DNA from: Ascarosepion bandense
Taxonomy: Eukaryota; Mollusca; Cephalopoda; Sepiida; Sepiidae
Assembly: GCA_037127315.1 (NCBI GenBank)
Contig: JBBBDQ010000351.1
Span: 698,501-762,500 of the forward strand
Reading direction: 5' to 3'
DNA: 64,000 bases
A program made the translations under genes and the position numbers. Numbering within the stretch: position 1 is the first letter of the stretch; each line of letters begins with the position of its first letter. This document shows positions 9,948-21,158 of the stretch, one piece after another. Below the pieces are notes generated by a model, which worked only from the letters and a program-made list of their open reading frames with translations, did not search any database and was not told where the DNA came from.

Positions 9948-10690
9948 GAATCACCATATGCATTTCGACATAAATTAAAGCACCTCTGTCCTGATGAATA
10001 TTTGCGGGTATATCGAGGATAGCCAAAACTGATCAAAGTACTTTTATGACAGTTTTAGAGGATACATCTGGACAGAGTATTACGAAAGGAAACTGCGAAT
10101 ATTCATCAATTATTGTCAACATGGATTTGTTGCAAATTATTGACAAAAGCGGACCTTTAAACTCTAATGCGATTCTTCTGCGATGAAGTTCCATCTTCCA
10201 CCTGGCTATCATCTATTTTGCTGGTCGTTTTCGCATTAAACATGAATGCGACTGATTTTTGATTTGTAATTTATTTAAAGTGTCACCCGATCAAATAATG
10301 CCTCTATTTTCTCAATGATTCAACAATAGTATAGGCTTCTTTCTCTATTGCAGAATGCCTACGTTCTGATTTAAATAGGGTTCTAGAGAAAAAAGCAATG
10401 GATTTCCCCAACTATCTTAAAGCGGCAGCTAAGATGTATTCTGAGGCGTCCGTTTTTACTACAAGAGGTAGTGTATGATGGGGAGTGGTAATTGCTGCTT
10501 ATCGCTATGACCCTCATTAACTCGTTAAACGCTTTCTCTGTTATGGGAGATAACGGGAATATTGATACAGTTGTTAGAAGGTGGATTTGCCCCCGAAAAT
10601 GATGGTATCTAATATGTGAAAATTCCTAACGCATGGCGTAGAGTGGGTAAATTTTGTTGGAGCCAGTAGGCTACGAAATGGATTCAGATG

Positions 10691-10944
10691 TTCTGAATTG
10701 GTTTTATATTATTTTTACTATGTATCCAAGTATAGTAAGTTCTCGTTGTACGGCTTTCTCGACCTACTAGCTATTCGTCGTTCCGACGGCACCTCTCTTG
10801 AGTATATTAATAAAATCTTATTCTGTCATTCCGACGTAGGGCACTTGTGACGTCGCGGCGTAAAGACGCGGAACTAACTTTGTTAGCAAAGTGGATGAAT
10901 ACGTTGTCGCACGTTATACACCATATTTGATAGTGCTTCAATTT
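10691..10944. other. CpG-containing segment beside the Gypsy relic
   Basis: This segment contains several CpG sites and the phrase tattaataaaatcttattctg, which resembles the polyadenylation part of Gypsy LTRs. It may be an LTR fragment, but no boundaries or matching copy were found. Confidence 0.25.
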
Positions 10945-11990
10945 TTTTTTTTTTTATTAATCGTTTCACTCAAAGCAAGGCGGTACCGCCACTGGTGCGC
11001 AGGAGACTACATGAAAGAAGAGTGAAATTTTAAGGAGGAGAGCGAAGAGAAAGACGAACCAGTTACAGGGGATGTCTGAGAAAGGGCAAGAGAAGGCTGG
11101 GGATAACAGTGTGAAGACAGTTGCAGGTGTAGAGTGAGAAAGGAAAAGAACAAGATACATTAGGTGATGGGGAAAGGATGATTGAAGGACTGAACAAGAG
11201 ATGGGAATTGAGATTGTAGCCATCAGGGAAGCAAGTATACGGAAGTGAGTTTCCCAGGCGGGAAGTGTGAGAAAGGAAGCTGATGGAATAGATGTGTTGG
11301 CTGCATTTAGTAGATTTAACTGTAAAAGGGCGGGAGTTGTTGCCAGTCTGTTTGCTCGAGTAAATTCTTGTGGAGGGGGCATCAGTTAGCTAAGCTCGTA
11401 GGAGAAGAAGCTATGAAAATATTTCTAGAATAGACAAAGGTAAGCCACATTCTGCTGGTGAGAAAATGGCTGAATTCGAACTGCCAGGTCAGGACCTATA
11501 ACATTACAGATTCTCTTTTAGAGTTGGTCGAAAACCCTGAGAGGAATAGCAGGGGTGCTTGACCAGATATGACAACAGTACTTGATGTATGGTCGGATGA
11601 TTGATTTGTATATATGCAAGATGGACTCAGGTGGGAAAAACTTCCTGGCTCGACACAGTGACCGAAACTTCCTAGCAATCGATTCAGCTATTGATTCAAT
11701 GTAATGGTTCCACTTCAGGTCGGAAGAGAGGGTGAGACCAAGGAGTGTATTGCTTTCAGGGAGACTCGCTTGGTCCATGCTGATTGGTGGGGGTAGGAGG
11801 AACTGCCTGTGGTGGTTGACAGATAGCAGCTTTGTTTTAGAAGCATTAAAATTTACAAGCCATTTCTTACACCAGTGTATCATGGAGTGGAGGTCCTTCT
11901 CGAGAATAGCAGCGAGGTTATCTTTGGCCGCCTTGCCAGATTTCTTACTGAGGCAGGAGTAAATGGTAGTGAGATTTGATCACATCAGGG
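10945..11990 (-). pseudogene. LINE-A fragment: RT C-terminus and 3' UTR
   Basis: The minus strand encodes the end of a non-LTR retrotransposon ORF2. The first part (11518-11985) has the RT thumb-side segment KWLVNFNASKTKLLS, then LLGLTLSSDLKWN and YIKYCCHIW. After a frame change the characteristic C-terminus follows, with EFTRANRLATTPA then LTLPAWETHF. A 3' untranslated tail with the plus-strand phrase aggcggtaccgccactggtg and a T run at 10939-10952 (a poly-A tail in the element's orientation) ends the copy. The RT palm with its catalytic aspartates is missing, so this is a 5'-truncated dead insertion. The same family recurs at 30600, 33795, 38855, 53268, 58245 and 61110. Clade assignment to the Jockey/CR1 group is an inference. 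Confidence 0.8.
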
Positions 11991-12040
11991 AGGTCATATA
12001 TGAAGATCAAAAACTCCTTTTATACTTTTGACCCTTCATT

Positions 12041-12178
12041 ATGCCTCTAAAGCATAAGTACCATTATTCTGGGGGCAGTACTTCAAAGAAAAGGGAACAC
12101 ATCTCCATGGAAGTGAAATTAGATATAATAAAATGGTCAAAGAAGGGCGAATCACTGGCAAACATTGTTATGGGATAG
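12041..12178 (+). pseudogene. Tigger/CENP-B-like transposase N-terminus relic
   Basis: From an ATG at 12041 the frame reads a lysine-rich start followed by the segment ISMEVKLDIIKWSKKGESL. This resembles the first helix-turn-helix (CENP-B N-terminal/pogo type) of Tigger and Jerky-like transposases. The frame stops after about 45 codons at 12176-12178, immediately before repeat E begins. No DDE domain follows, so it is a truncated relic. Confidence 0.6.
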
Positions 12179-12181
12179 ATG

Positions 12182-12834
12182 TCTTACTAGCAGTATAGCC
12201 CGGCGTTGCTCGAGTGTAATGAAAGCTTTAAAACTAATCCATGGTCCTGGAGCTCAGACTTTTTGGACATTGGCACAAAAGACTAAAAAGCAATAGTTGT
12301 TTCCAGTTAAAGCGAAACCGTAAACTGAAAGAAAAATGAATGGATGTAAGTCAAATTTTGATTTCCTGGTATCGATATCAAAAAAGTTTTTTTCATCATA
12401 AACTGAATTTTGAAGGCTAAATAAGTCCTCTGAGTAAACGATATCATGGCTGACACTAAGAACTACAATTATACCTACTTAGAGCCAAACCCGAAGCAAA
12501 AACTAAAATAAAAGAGTTGAAAAACTGATTTTGATCAGACCCGGTATCTTGCCTTTTATATATATATATATATATATGTTATCGAGTTTCTGCACTATTG
12601 TAAGAACTGCAACCTAGAAACTTCTGAATATCGTTTCTTATGTTTTTGACTGTGAGTGTATCAAATTTGATTAAAATTGGACCACTCCTTCTATAACCCG
12701 ATTTTTTCGATTATCGATATTTATTGGGGGTACCTCAACACAAAACCTAGCTAAGAACACTCACAGGCGCTTATCGTACAACTGTGTAAATTTTCAAGAA
12801 AATCGGTTCAGTCGTTTCGGAGTCTATAGCTAAC

Positions 12835-12883
<49 letters not shown>

Positions 12884-12911
12884 AACAAAGTTCCATTTAT
12901 AAATAAGTTTA
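12182..12911 (+). repeat. Repeat E copy 1, with CA microsatellite
   Basis: The repeat starts agcagtatagcccggcgttg and includes aatgaaagctttaaaacta. It ends with gaaaatcggttcagtcg, then an acgg plus CA run (about 12837-12880) and ttccatttataaataag. Copies lie at 26606 and, inverted, at 50320. The conserved 5' and 3' ends with a microsatellite before the 3' end are typical of a dispersed mobile repeat. I could not assign a class. Confidence 0.75.
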
Positions 12912-13345
12912 GATTTTATGGTAGTGAATGCTGGACAATCTCTTCAAGGATAAAGGAGTGACATGGAGAAACAGAAATGTGGTTCTACAGAAGGATACTG
13001 AGGATACTATAGACCAAACATGTGAGCAAGCACAAGGTTTTGGAGAGGATGCAAACAGAAAGGAAATTATACTTAGCATCAGGAAGAAACAGCTGAGGCT
13101 TTTGGGACATCTAATGAGGAAGGATGGCTTAGAGAATCTAATACTCATAGGATGGATAGAGAGGAAGATATACAGGGGAAAGTAGCATGAGACATACTTG
13201 GTGGGCTTGAGCAAGTGGATTAGGGAGTGGGGTTCAGGAAAGATATGTTAGGAACGATAAAGGATAGGGACAAGTGGAAATCAATGATCGCCTACGTCCT
13301 AAAGAGACATGGAATATAAAGAAGAAGGTGTGACAGGACAAATAA
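12912..13345 (+). pseudogene. LINE-B (RTE/BovB-like) ORF C-terminus
   Basis: The open frame at 12928-13185 contains the conserved tail region of RTE-like ORFs: KQLRLLGHLMRKDGLENLI, then a basic stretch. Downstream, in another frame, ggaaatcaatgatcgcctacg encodes the usual terminal block. Upstream (12915-12990) is the degraded part that in intact relatives leads into the RT. Only the C-terminal non-catalytic part is present. Related fragments occur at 15122, 21570, 32845, 34505, 35365, 51450 and 60665. Confidence 0.7.
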
Positions 13346-14166
13346 ATTTCCCCTGCTGGTGGGGAGAATTCCTGATGTTGATACTACATTGCAGAGTTAA
13401 AAAAAAAAGGGTACATACATATGTAATTGGGTGGGGCTTTTACTAACATGTATGCAAATATGAGTGCAGCTTTTGATGATGCATGTATCAAATATTTGCT
13501 GCAGGAATATTTTCAACAAATGACATAGAATGAAAGCAAATACATGTTGAATTTTTATTAAATATTTTATTTCATAAAATAAAATAAAAAAACAAATGTT
13601 GAGTTCTAATGTCTACTTTGCTAGAACTTAGAGTAATCTAATTTACTGAGCAGCTGGAGATGGGCGCACTCCCTCCCACGAGCAAAAGTGAAAAAAGAGA
13701 AGAGTATTTATCTGTACCCCATTCAAGTAAAATTGTCACTCAATGTTAAGTTTAAAGTGGGTTGGAAGCCCACAGATAAGTAGATTGTGGGGGGAAAAAA
13801 ACAAGCCCATTTGACAATTCCACTTTTAAAGACACCTCAGGCATCAGATATTGACCGTTGCCTATCCCAAAGAAGTAAAATCTTGTAGGGAAATGCTCCA
13901 TAGAGTTAGAGGATATAGTATTAATTTAAACCAACAACTTGGTTGGGTTGGGCTGGTCTTCATTGGGCCAAGGAACCAAAAAAGAGCCAAGTTTCTTTTT
14001 TTAAACATGTTTTTCCAGATGCCTGTTAAGTGCCAGTGCTCCTACTATATATATCCATTACAGCTAATTGTCTGTGCTGCTGCTGCTGCTGTTGTACTAA
14101 ATATTTATTGCATGAGTTATAAAAATGTGGCATGAAATAGGGTTGCTTTTTACTGTCTAATAGTTA
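13346..14166. other. Intergenic; short GCT run
   Basis: A plus-strand open frame of 94 codons at 13851-14135 was not recognised; it ends in an alanine-rich segment from a trinucleotide run at 14078-14090. Nothing else was seen. Confidence 0.35.
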
Positions 14167-14472
14167 ACTTTGTGGCGCAGTGGATATCGGCTCGGAACGA
14201 GAAATCGGGGAACCGAGTTCGAATTCCAGTTGAATTCCTTGCATTCACTTACGCGCAAATACCCTTGGGAAAGGTATTAATCCGACTCTTCCCTCCAGTT
14301 ATGGGTTAAATAATAGGACGGATTGGGTTCTATAGCCTTGGTCGGCAACCAGTCTACCGCAGAAAGCAATGGCAACCTACTGCGGGATAATCTTCTGCCC
14401 AGTCAGTCATGTCTCTTTCGAGACATGATCGCCCAAAGCGTGTATCGCGCATGGCACTAAACTGACTGATCT
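14167..14472 (+). mobile_element. SINE1, best full-length copy
   Basis: This is the clearest copy. Box A-like tggcgcagtgg lies at 14172-14182 and box B-like gagttcgaattcc at 14215-14227, with spacing appropriate for an RNA polymerase III internal promoter. The body has ttatgggttaaataatagga and tctaccgcagaaagcaatgg, then the hairpin catgtctctttcgagacatg and the tail gcatggcactaaactgactg. Length is about 305 bases. It carries no coding region and would depend on a LINE for movement; the partner is unknown. Confidence 0.85.
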
Positions 14473-15121
14473 AAACGTATTGACTAGTGTAATTTCCCTT
14501 TCACCAAAAGACTACATTTACACTGCTCAGACACCATAAATTTTCTATGAAGTCCTTGTGTTTAGCAGAAGGTGTTCTATTTATGTTGCCTATACCACTT
14601 TCTCTTTCAGTCACACACCTCAAGTGCCGTTTGTAAAGTTACTACCTCCCTAGCAAGCAATGTAACCGCTTATATAGTAGGCGGCAAGTGTTGGTACATT
14701 TGCATAGGTGTGATGTCCATGTCTTTTACCCCAAACGCCATTCTTGTGCACACATATCTTTCAGCCTTAAACCAGATTTCTTGTTACAGCTGTAACAACT
14801 CATACTAGATAAACCAAGCTCAGCATTACTAATAGTGTCACGTATGATTTTTTGTGTCAGGGCTGGGGAAAATGACAGTATTGATAGCACCTTTAAAAGC
14901 TTCCCATCACTCATGCATATTTATGATGACAAAACCATATTTACAAGAAACAAAAGAAAAGCAAAGTGTACATATTAAAAACTCCCACAGTCCCAACTGG
15001 CTAAAGTAACTGTTTACTAGTCAGAAAACTTGTGGGATTTGCACAGCAAGATTTGCTTTTGTTGTATTAGTATAAACTCACTACGCATTTATAAGTAGGT
15101 ATATGACAAAAATATTTTGAA
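14473..15121. other. Intergenic, nothing recognised
   Basis: Short open frames on both strands here have no recognisable domain. No repeat boundary was identified. Confidence 0.4.
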
Positions 15122-15349
15122 ATGGAGTTAGTTTATTCTTCTATGGGTCATGTCCCTTCAGGATGTAGGCAATCATGGCCTTCCACATCATCCTATCTCC
15201 TGTTGTTCTTAATAATTGTTCTCCTGTTATCCCACTCTATTCCTGCGTCACTATCCAACTGCTCAAGTTCATCAGGTATGCCATGCATTGCTTTCTTGTC
15301 TCTCTTCTCTATCAATCCTGTGAGCATCAGATTCTCCATGTAAACTGAG

Positions 15350-15745
15350 TAGTGGATGGAGGAGGAGGAAAAATTAGAAGAGGGGAAACTTACTTGAAAA
15401 TTGAAGAAGGGTTGATAAAGGAAGAGGGTAAAACAGAAGAAATTCGAGGATAAGAAAGAAAGAAGATGGATGGAGGAGAAAGAAAAAGTGGAAGGAAGAG
15501 GGAAAAGTTACTTAAAAAGGAATGAAAATTGAAGAAAAGTTGATAAAGGAAGAAGGTAAAACAGAAAAAAAAATCGAGGATAAAAAAGAAAGAAGTAGAT
15601 GGAGGAGAAGAAAAAGTGGAAGGAAGAGGAGAAAAGGTACTTAAAAAGGAATGAAAATTGAAGAAGGGTTGATAAAGGAAGAGGGTAAAACAGAAGAAAA
15701 TCGAGAATAAGAAACTGAGAAATGAATGGAGGAGAAGGAAATTAG
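15350..15745 (+). repeat. GA-rich minisatellite, about 112-131 bp period, 3 copies
   Basis: Three imperfect units begin near 15353, 15465 and 15596, each with gatggaggag, then agttgataaaggaaga or ggttgataaaggaag, then aaaacagaa. A partial fourth starts near 15722. The purine bias is strong on this strand. The array sits exactly between two consecutive parts of LINE-B. Confidence 0.8.
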
Positions 15746-15785
15746 AACCACATTTTGACTGCTTGATGTCATTCCTTTATCTTTG

Positions 15786-16165
15786 ATGAGTTTGTTTGAA
15801 CATCTGCACGGAACCGACGGCACAGCGACTACTTTTGGTCATTTGCTTTTTGGTCGTGAGAGTGCAAACATCTGGTCCATTGCTTTTGCTTGGTATCACC
15901 ACATTGCATAGGCTTGCAACCATTTTTTCTTAGATGACCAGCTAATTTTTGGGAAGGCAAGGATTTCATTGGTTCAAAATAATTTTACATAGGCTCATGA
16001 ATTCCTTTTTTCTTTCTTCTTCAGTCATCCAGTTTGAAGGGAGTTGGGAAAGAGAATTATTATGACTTCACTCTCATTACTAAGGAGTTTGAATCTTTTG
16101 CATCAAACTGGATTAGAACTTGGTAATTTTTTGAATAGCTTCTACTCCAGATAGAGGGATTAGAT
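15786..16165. repeat. Repeat R copy and linked old repeat
   Basis: The part at 15790-15905 matches 4640-4765. The following part (15950-16080) resembles 6440-6530. The class is unknown. Confidence 0.55.
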
Positions 16166-16570
16166 CTGCTTTCACTCAAAGTTAGAGAGCACAGTCTACA
16201 TCAAAATTTAATCATAGTTGTCCAGCGTTTGCTGCCATATTGAAGGACGGACATCGTATAACAATCCAATTCTCTCTTCTTCATTTCCAGCAAAATTTTC
16301 TTGTCTCTTGATACTCTACTCAGCTTCTGGAATTCATCCTTGACCATGTCAATCTGTATTGCACTTTCCATCCCTTGTTAAAGCCTCTCCCAGGTATTTA
16401 AATTTTTGCACCTATTTGATTTTAGTATCCCTAACTTGTAATTGGTATTTTGGTCTCCTCTTTTTACTGATTACTATGCATTTAGTTTTCTTGTAGTTTA
16501 TATGTAGTCGTTTCTTTCCCCTTTCTTTAACTAATTCCTGTAGGAGGTCAGTACACAACTATTAGCAGGT

Positions 16571-17864
16571 ATATAACAAAATTATTTTGAAATGGTATTA
16601 GTTTACTGGACTGAAATCATGAGTATTACAACTGACAAAATTCTACTTGTGATAATATTGGTATGGCATTCCATTCTGCTACTAGGTGGAATGGAATGCT
16701 TTAACTTCAACATCTTTTAATCTAGCTAAAAAAAAGGATTTGTAGTCGACATTCTTTTACCTGTGTTTATGTTTCTCATTTCTTTTTCGGGTTTTAAAAA
16801 AGAAATCGATTCTGAAGAAACAGAAAAAAATTTAAAAGGTAACTTTCTGCTTAATGTCTGAAAATTCAATAGATTCCTTGATTTTTGCGTAATTTTTTCC
16901 ATCAAGAGTTAATTAATTTCCTTGATTGTTTTATTTCTGAGTGAATGTAGGTTAATGATGACAGGAAAGTTGACTGATTATTTTTATGTGTGCAGCTGTT
17001 GATAGCTTCTTTTTTTTTTAAACTTGAATAAAAATACAATTTTATTTCTTCACTGACTTATTAATTAAGTTTTATTTTTTTTAAATTGAATTGTATATAT
17101 TTAACAAAGTTTCTTTTTCGTAATTTCCACCCACTTAAAATGATTTATTAATTGTTGAGGTATCTGAATTAGGAAATAAAGTAAAATTAGATATTGTAAT
17201 GAGGTGGAAAGTATCTCAGGTAAAAACTTTTTTTTTCTTTTTAGTTTATGACATTGTTTTACCTTTTGTCAGAATTGATTTGTCGAAGCTTTCTTTCTTT
17301 TTTTTTTTTGTCTTGTGGGGAGGATTTGGTGAAAAAAAAAGAAGAAAGAAATGCAATTTATCGCAAAGATTTTCTGACAAAAGAAAATGGCTTTTAGCTT
17401 CTTTTCTTCTTTGAATCATTCTCACAAGCTTTTAAATGAGTTAACTGGCACAAAAGGCTCTTACTTTTTTTTTAAAAAAAAAACTTTTTAAGGAAAAGAG
17501 AGATAGCATAAGCTTCCCAATCTTCTTCCACTTAGAATTGGTTTGAAAAGAAACACACAACTGCAAATTTCAATCTGTCAGAAGGCATTAGAAGTCATTT
17601 AAAAACATAAATGGACAACCACATCGGAACCTGTTTTTCAAACTACAGCTTTGTCTTAACCAAGTGGCACACCATCTATATATAAACACCAAATTTTCTA
17701 TCTATAGATAGCAAGATAGGTATACTTATAACTGCATTAATCTATAGAAAATTTGAAAATATAGAAGAAAGGCAAGTAACCAAGGATTTTCTGAAACTTG
17801 TTCTTTTGCCAGGAGGACCATCCGTAGCAAGAGAAATTTGGAATAATTAGACTTGGCATTTCAG
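16571..17864. other. AT-rich intergenic DNA
   Basis: The stretch has long T and A runs and no recognisable gene. Short open frames here follow low-complexity sequence. A small inverted repeat around tctatctatagatagcaaga (17698-17720) is too short to interpret. Confidence 0.4.
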
Positions 17865-18262
17865 TACAAGTTCACAGCAGAAAATCCAAAGAAGGGTTTA
17901 TAATGTTATCAATCCTCACTTCAACCACTTTTGAATTGGCATAATCTGGCTTCAACATTTTTTTCTTTAAATATTTATATGGTAGTTGTTCTGATGAGTT
18001 TTTCTTGATACTTTAAATGCATGAATTTAAACGAGCTACTAGATGGGCTATTAGGTCTCATCATATTACTATTGAAATAAGTAGATGTAACTGTAGGTTT
18101 TGTGATAATATTTTATTTTCTTGCACTTTTTACCTTTGGAACTCTCTTCTGGCTTTTCTGTCAGCTATGATCTTCAAAAATTTAAACGTAATATCAACAT
18201 CATCATCTGTCGTCCTGAATTCTTTTCTTTTATTGCCCTTTACTCATCGCTAAAGTTTTTAT
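17865..18262 (+). pseudogene. LINE-A C-terminal fragment
   Basis: The sequence has segments corresponding to the IQRR.YNVIN region (about 17883-17925) and then, from 18017, a frame with HEFKRATRWAIRSHHIT and LWNSLLAFLSA. These match the end of LINE-A ORF2 at 39250-39600. It is degenerate, with frame changes, and lacks the RT core. Confidence 0.7.
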
Positions 18263-18309
18263 CATTCTCTTCCTTGTTTTAGTTACATTATTGCCTTGCT
18301 TAGAGAAGG

Positions 18310-19045
18310 TGGTAGATAGGAAATTAGAAATTAAAAGCAACCTTCTTCACTTTTACAAAAATTCACAGTGACATGTGAAATCCTGGTTTAGAAAAAGGAT
18401 TGACCATGTGCTTAAAGTCCAAACTGGATTCCGCAAGTAGATGTGAAATTAGTTTTCTGACTAATGGGAGCAATTTGCAAGACTGAAAAGAGTTGGCTAT
18501 CCAGTGCGAAAAAAAACTAAATGGTTATAAAAAGGTGAAAAGAAGACCATCCAGACAGTCAGATGGGAGCAGCGAGAAAGACAACACACTAAAATGTTCA
18601 AGTCAACCTGAACATAAGGTCGCATCTCACATTCGTTTTTTTTCTCCTTCTTTATTGTGTGCTGATTCCTTTTACTTCTTCTCCATTCTCAACATTCCCA
18701 TATGCCTCATTTTATACTTGATAACAAATGAACATTTTAAGACTGAGCAAATACTTCAAAGACACTCCTACTAAACAAATGCTCATACATACATACCTAC
18801 GCATAAACTCATTCTAACAATTTACTACTACGAACATTTCTACAACTCTTGATACCCTTAACTTTCTCATTAAATTCTACAATTCATGTTATTCTTTTCC
18901 ATTAATAAATTTCTATTTTAGATGCAAAATGTATATTTTTATTCTTCCACAAATCCATATAACCAATCAACCTTCTGAAGTTGTAGGGAGTTATGTTTCA
19001 GACAAGGCCGAATTAATAAACATAAACCATCTCTCTATAGCTTCA
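18310..19045. mobile_element. Solo LTR copy 2, diverged
   Basis: This matches the LTR at 9262 and 40377 from tggtagataggaaatta to a cttca end, including acttttacaaaaattcac and the aataaa at 18904. It is more diverged than the other two and no flanking duplication was seen. A 93-codon open frame within it is not conserved in the other copies and is not called. Confidence 0.65.
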
Positions 19046-19213
19046 ACCCAACCCTATTGACATATCAAGGTGGGCATTGTAAATGAATGAATCTTCTATC
19101 AAAAAACCTCTTTTACAGTATAATTGTTCTAATACTAGATATTAGTGAGCCTGTGCTGTCAAAAATGATGGCAAAATATTTATGTCAATATGCTGTCTAA
19201 GATGACAAGACAT

Positions 19214-19434
19214 TGTTGTGTTGTGGCTTGTACCATGTGACATTCGATTGCCCAGATGTATAAAAGACAATGTGCACTTAGCACAGGGGTGTTGTCATTA
19301 TCATGGGCTTTGGGATGTAACACCTCTAGTGCGAGAGACTGTAAATATTGTATATACATCTTGGTTGTACCACTCTGGTAATAAAGTAGTTTATCTACAT
19401 TTCTCTGTGTATCTCTTCATTCCATGATACAACA
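19214..19434 (+). mobile_element. Short LTR-like element, about 221 bp
   Basis: It starts tgttgtgttgtgg and ends gatacaaca, giving inverted TGTTGT/ACAACA tips. It has a TATA-like tataaaag at 19259-19266 and aataaag at 19380-19386, the order expected of an LTR promoter and polyadenylation signal. The 3' half recurs at 20540-20643. No target duplication was found, so the call rests on end and signal layout. Confidence 0.5.
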
Positions 19435-19889
19435 AATATATACCCGATTTTATATTCTTACCCTAAAAAAATTTTCAATAATGCAAAATAATTATTAAAT
19501 TTTATGGATTTATTTAATTGTTCCGATGTTTTTGATCGTCTATTTTTTTCAAATGTCACATAATTATTCTTATAACTTTATCAAAATAAGTTTATTGAAC
19601 TTTATATTTTGGAATTATATAATTTACTTTTATATCCTTCGTTTTTCCATGATAAAATGTTTTTTGAAACTTTAAATTAAAAAGTTATTTCATATTTAGA
19701 CTTTTTCTTAACATTGTTCTGATCTTTATGCTCGCTACTGTATATATATATATTCCTCACCGGTATCACAATTAACATCGTCAGATGCTAATTGAGAATT
19801 GATATTTATATGGCATTGAAGCAGTTCATTTATTTCTGTGACAAGGGTGGATAAAATGAAACAATAATATATAGACACAGTTGTAGGGA

Positions 19890-20093
19890 TTCTCCTATTG
19901 GAGTAGATAGACTAAACTATCACCCGGTTCACACTCCACCCACGTCTATTGAACAGGTGAAGAGGCTCATCCCTTGTTCCCTGTTTAGGATGTGGTTTCC
20001 GGCTTTCGTTTCCAATCTTTTCACTCCTTTTCCTTTTTGTTTTTTCAATTGGAGTAGATAGACTAAACTATCGCCCGGTTCACCATGTTTACA
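19890..20093. repeat. Repeat J copy 1
   Basis: The segment attggagtagatagactaaa is present at 19898 and again at 20049, bracketing a part with caggtgaagaggctcatccc. The reverse complement of this part lies at 56090-56262 within a SINE1. The class is unknown. Confidence 0.6.
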
Positions 20094-20940
20094 ATGCAAG
20101 AGCCAGTAAAAAGCTGGTGTAATTTAGTAAAATACCGGATTTTATATACTTACCCTAAAAGAATTTTCAATAATGCAAAATAATTATTAAATTTTACGGA
20201 TTTATTTAATCGTTCTGATGTTTTTGATCGTCTATTTTTTTCGAATGTCACATAATTATTCTTATAACTTTATCAAAATAAGTTTATTGAAATTTATATT
20301 TTGGAATTATATAATTTACTTTTATATCCTTTTTTTCCTTCATAAAATGTTCTTTGAAGCTTTAAAATAAAAAGTGATTTCATATTTAGACTTTTTCTTA
20401 ACATTGTTCTGATCTTTATGCTCACTACTATATATATATATTTTCTTCACTACTTGACATAATTATTGCCAAAAATAAAATAATAAGGATCTATTAAATA
20501 GTGGACTTAACAGCAAGAGCTTTCAAAACTTGTAGTAAAGAGACTGTAAATATTGTATATACATCTTGGTTGTACCACTCTGGTAATAAAGTGGTTTATC
20601 TACATTTCTCTGTGTATCTCTTCATTCCATGATACAACAAATATATACCCGATTTTATATTCTTACCCTAAAAAAATTTTCAATAATGCAAAATAATTAT
20701 TAAATTTTATGGATTTATTTAATCATTCCGATGTTTTTGATCGTCTATTTTTTTCAAATGTCACATAATTATTCTTATAACTTTATCAAAATAAGTTTAT
20801 TGAACTTTATATTTTGGAATTATATAATTTACTTTTATATCCTTTTTTTCCTTCATAAAATGTTCTTTGAAGCTTTAAAATAAAAAGTGATTTCATATTT
20901 AGACTTTTTCTTAACATTGTTCTGATCTTTATGCTCACTA

Positions 20941-20943
<3 letters not shown>

Positions 20944-20992
<49 letters not shown>
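20944..20992. repeat. TA microsatellite
   Basis: This is an uninterrupted TA run of about 48 bases. The corresponding position in the other copies of the local block has only about 12-14 bases, showing recent expansion. Confidence 0.95.
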
Positions 20993-20995
<3 letters not shown>

Positions 20996-21158
20996 CTTCA
21001 CTACTTGACATAATTATTGCCAAAAATAAAATAATAAGGATCTATTAAATAGTGGACTTAACAGCAAGAGCTTTCAAAACTTGTAGTAAAGAGAATGAAC
21101 TGAACTGATGCTAACTCACTATTGTTTCTCTCTCTATGTACATGACTGGAGGGATATA

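Larger units (their letters stand above)
8410..10690 (-). pseudogene. Gypsy LTR-retrotransposon pol relic (RNase H to integrase)
   Basis: Read on the minus strand, broken frames give recognisable Gypsy pol blocks in order. RNase H comes first, around 10330-10480, with the segment SAIEKEAYTIVESLRKWRHY. Integrase core follows, around 10040-10190, with FKGPL, then MLTIIDEYSQFPF and IHQDRG. A second integrase core part (9120-9260) has TTPYN, then ERYNKIIWK with its glutamate. Next come ATNATLHERFL and the C-terminal LLKRHIRPN (8940-9090), and a region around 8800-8950 with RVRYP and SLRDLA. A serine-rich tail lies at 8417-8620. Stops and frameshifts interrupt all domains. The integrase is split by a solo LTR and the tail by a SINE4. 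Reverse transcriptase and Gag were not seen, so this is a truncated, dead copy. Confidence 0.85.
15122..16570 (-). pseudogene. LINE-B fragment, minus strand, twice interrupted
   Basis: Three blocks follow the order of the copy at 51450. The C-terminal block (15122-15345) includes the plus-strand phrase ccttcaggatgtaggcaatc. A short block (15745-15785) reads tagaaccacattttgactgc. An RT thumb block (16170-16560) translates on the minus strand to include INYKKTKCIVISKK, then FKYLGEALTRDGKCNTD. A GA-rich minisatellite separates the first two blocks and repeat R-related DNA separates the last two. Catalytic RT residues are absent. Confidence 0.7.
19436..21095 (+). repeat. Locally duplicated AT-rich block, three partial copies
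   Basis: A block beginning near ccgattttatattcttaccc recurs at 19442, 20137 and 20647, each time running through ctttatcaaaataagtttat to a TA run. The LTR 3' half precedes the first and third. A following segment (cactacttgacataattatt to gtagtaaagaga) occurs at 20446-20540 and 20999-21092. Copies differ by few bases, so the duplication is fairly recent. Confidence 0.85.

Noticed and set aside
14167..14240. Possible tRNA gene
   Set aside because: Box A and box B are present but the acceptor and anticodon stems do not form, and the sequence continues into the repeated SINE1 body.
18493..18774. 93-codon open frame within the LTR copy
   Set aside because: The other two LTR copies do not keep the frame, so it is chance.
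20807..21001. Open frame with alternating isoleucine and tyrosine
   Set aside because: It is the translation of a TA microsatellite; similar frames at 23563, 26655 and 57273 were rejected for the same reason.
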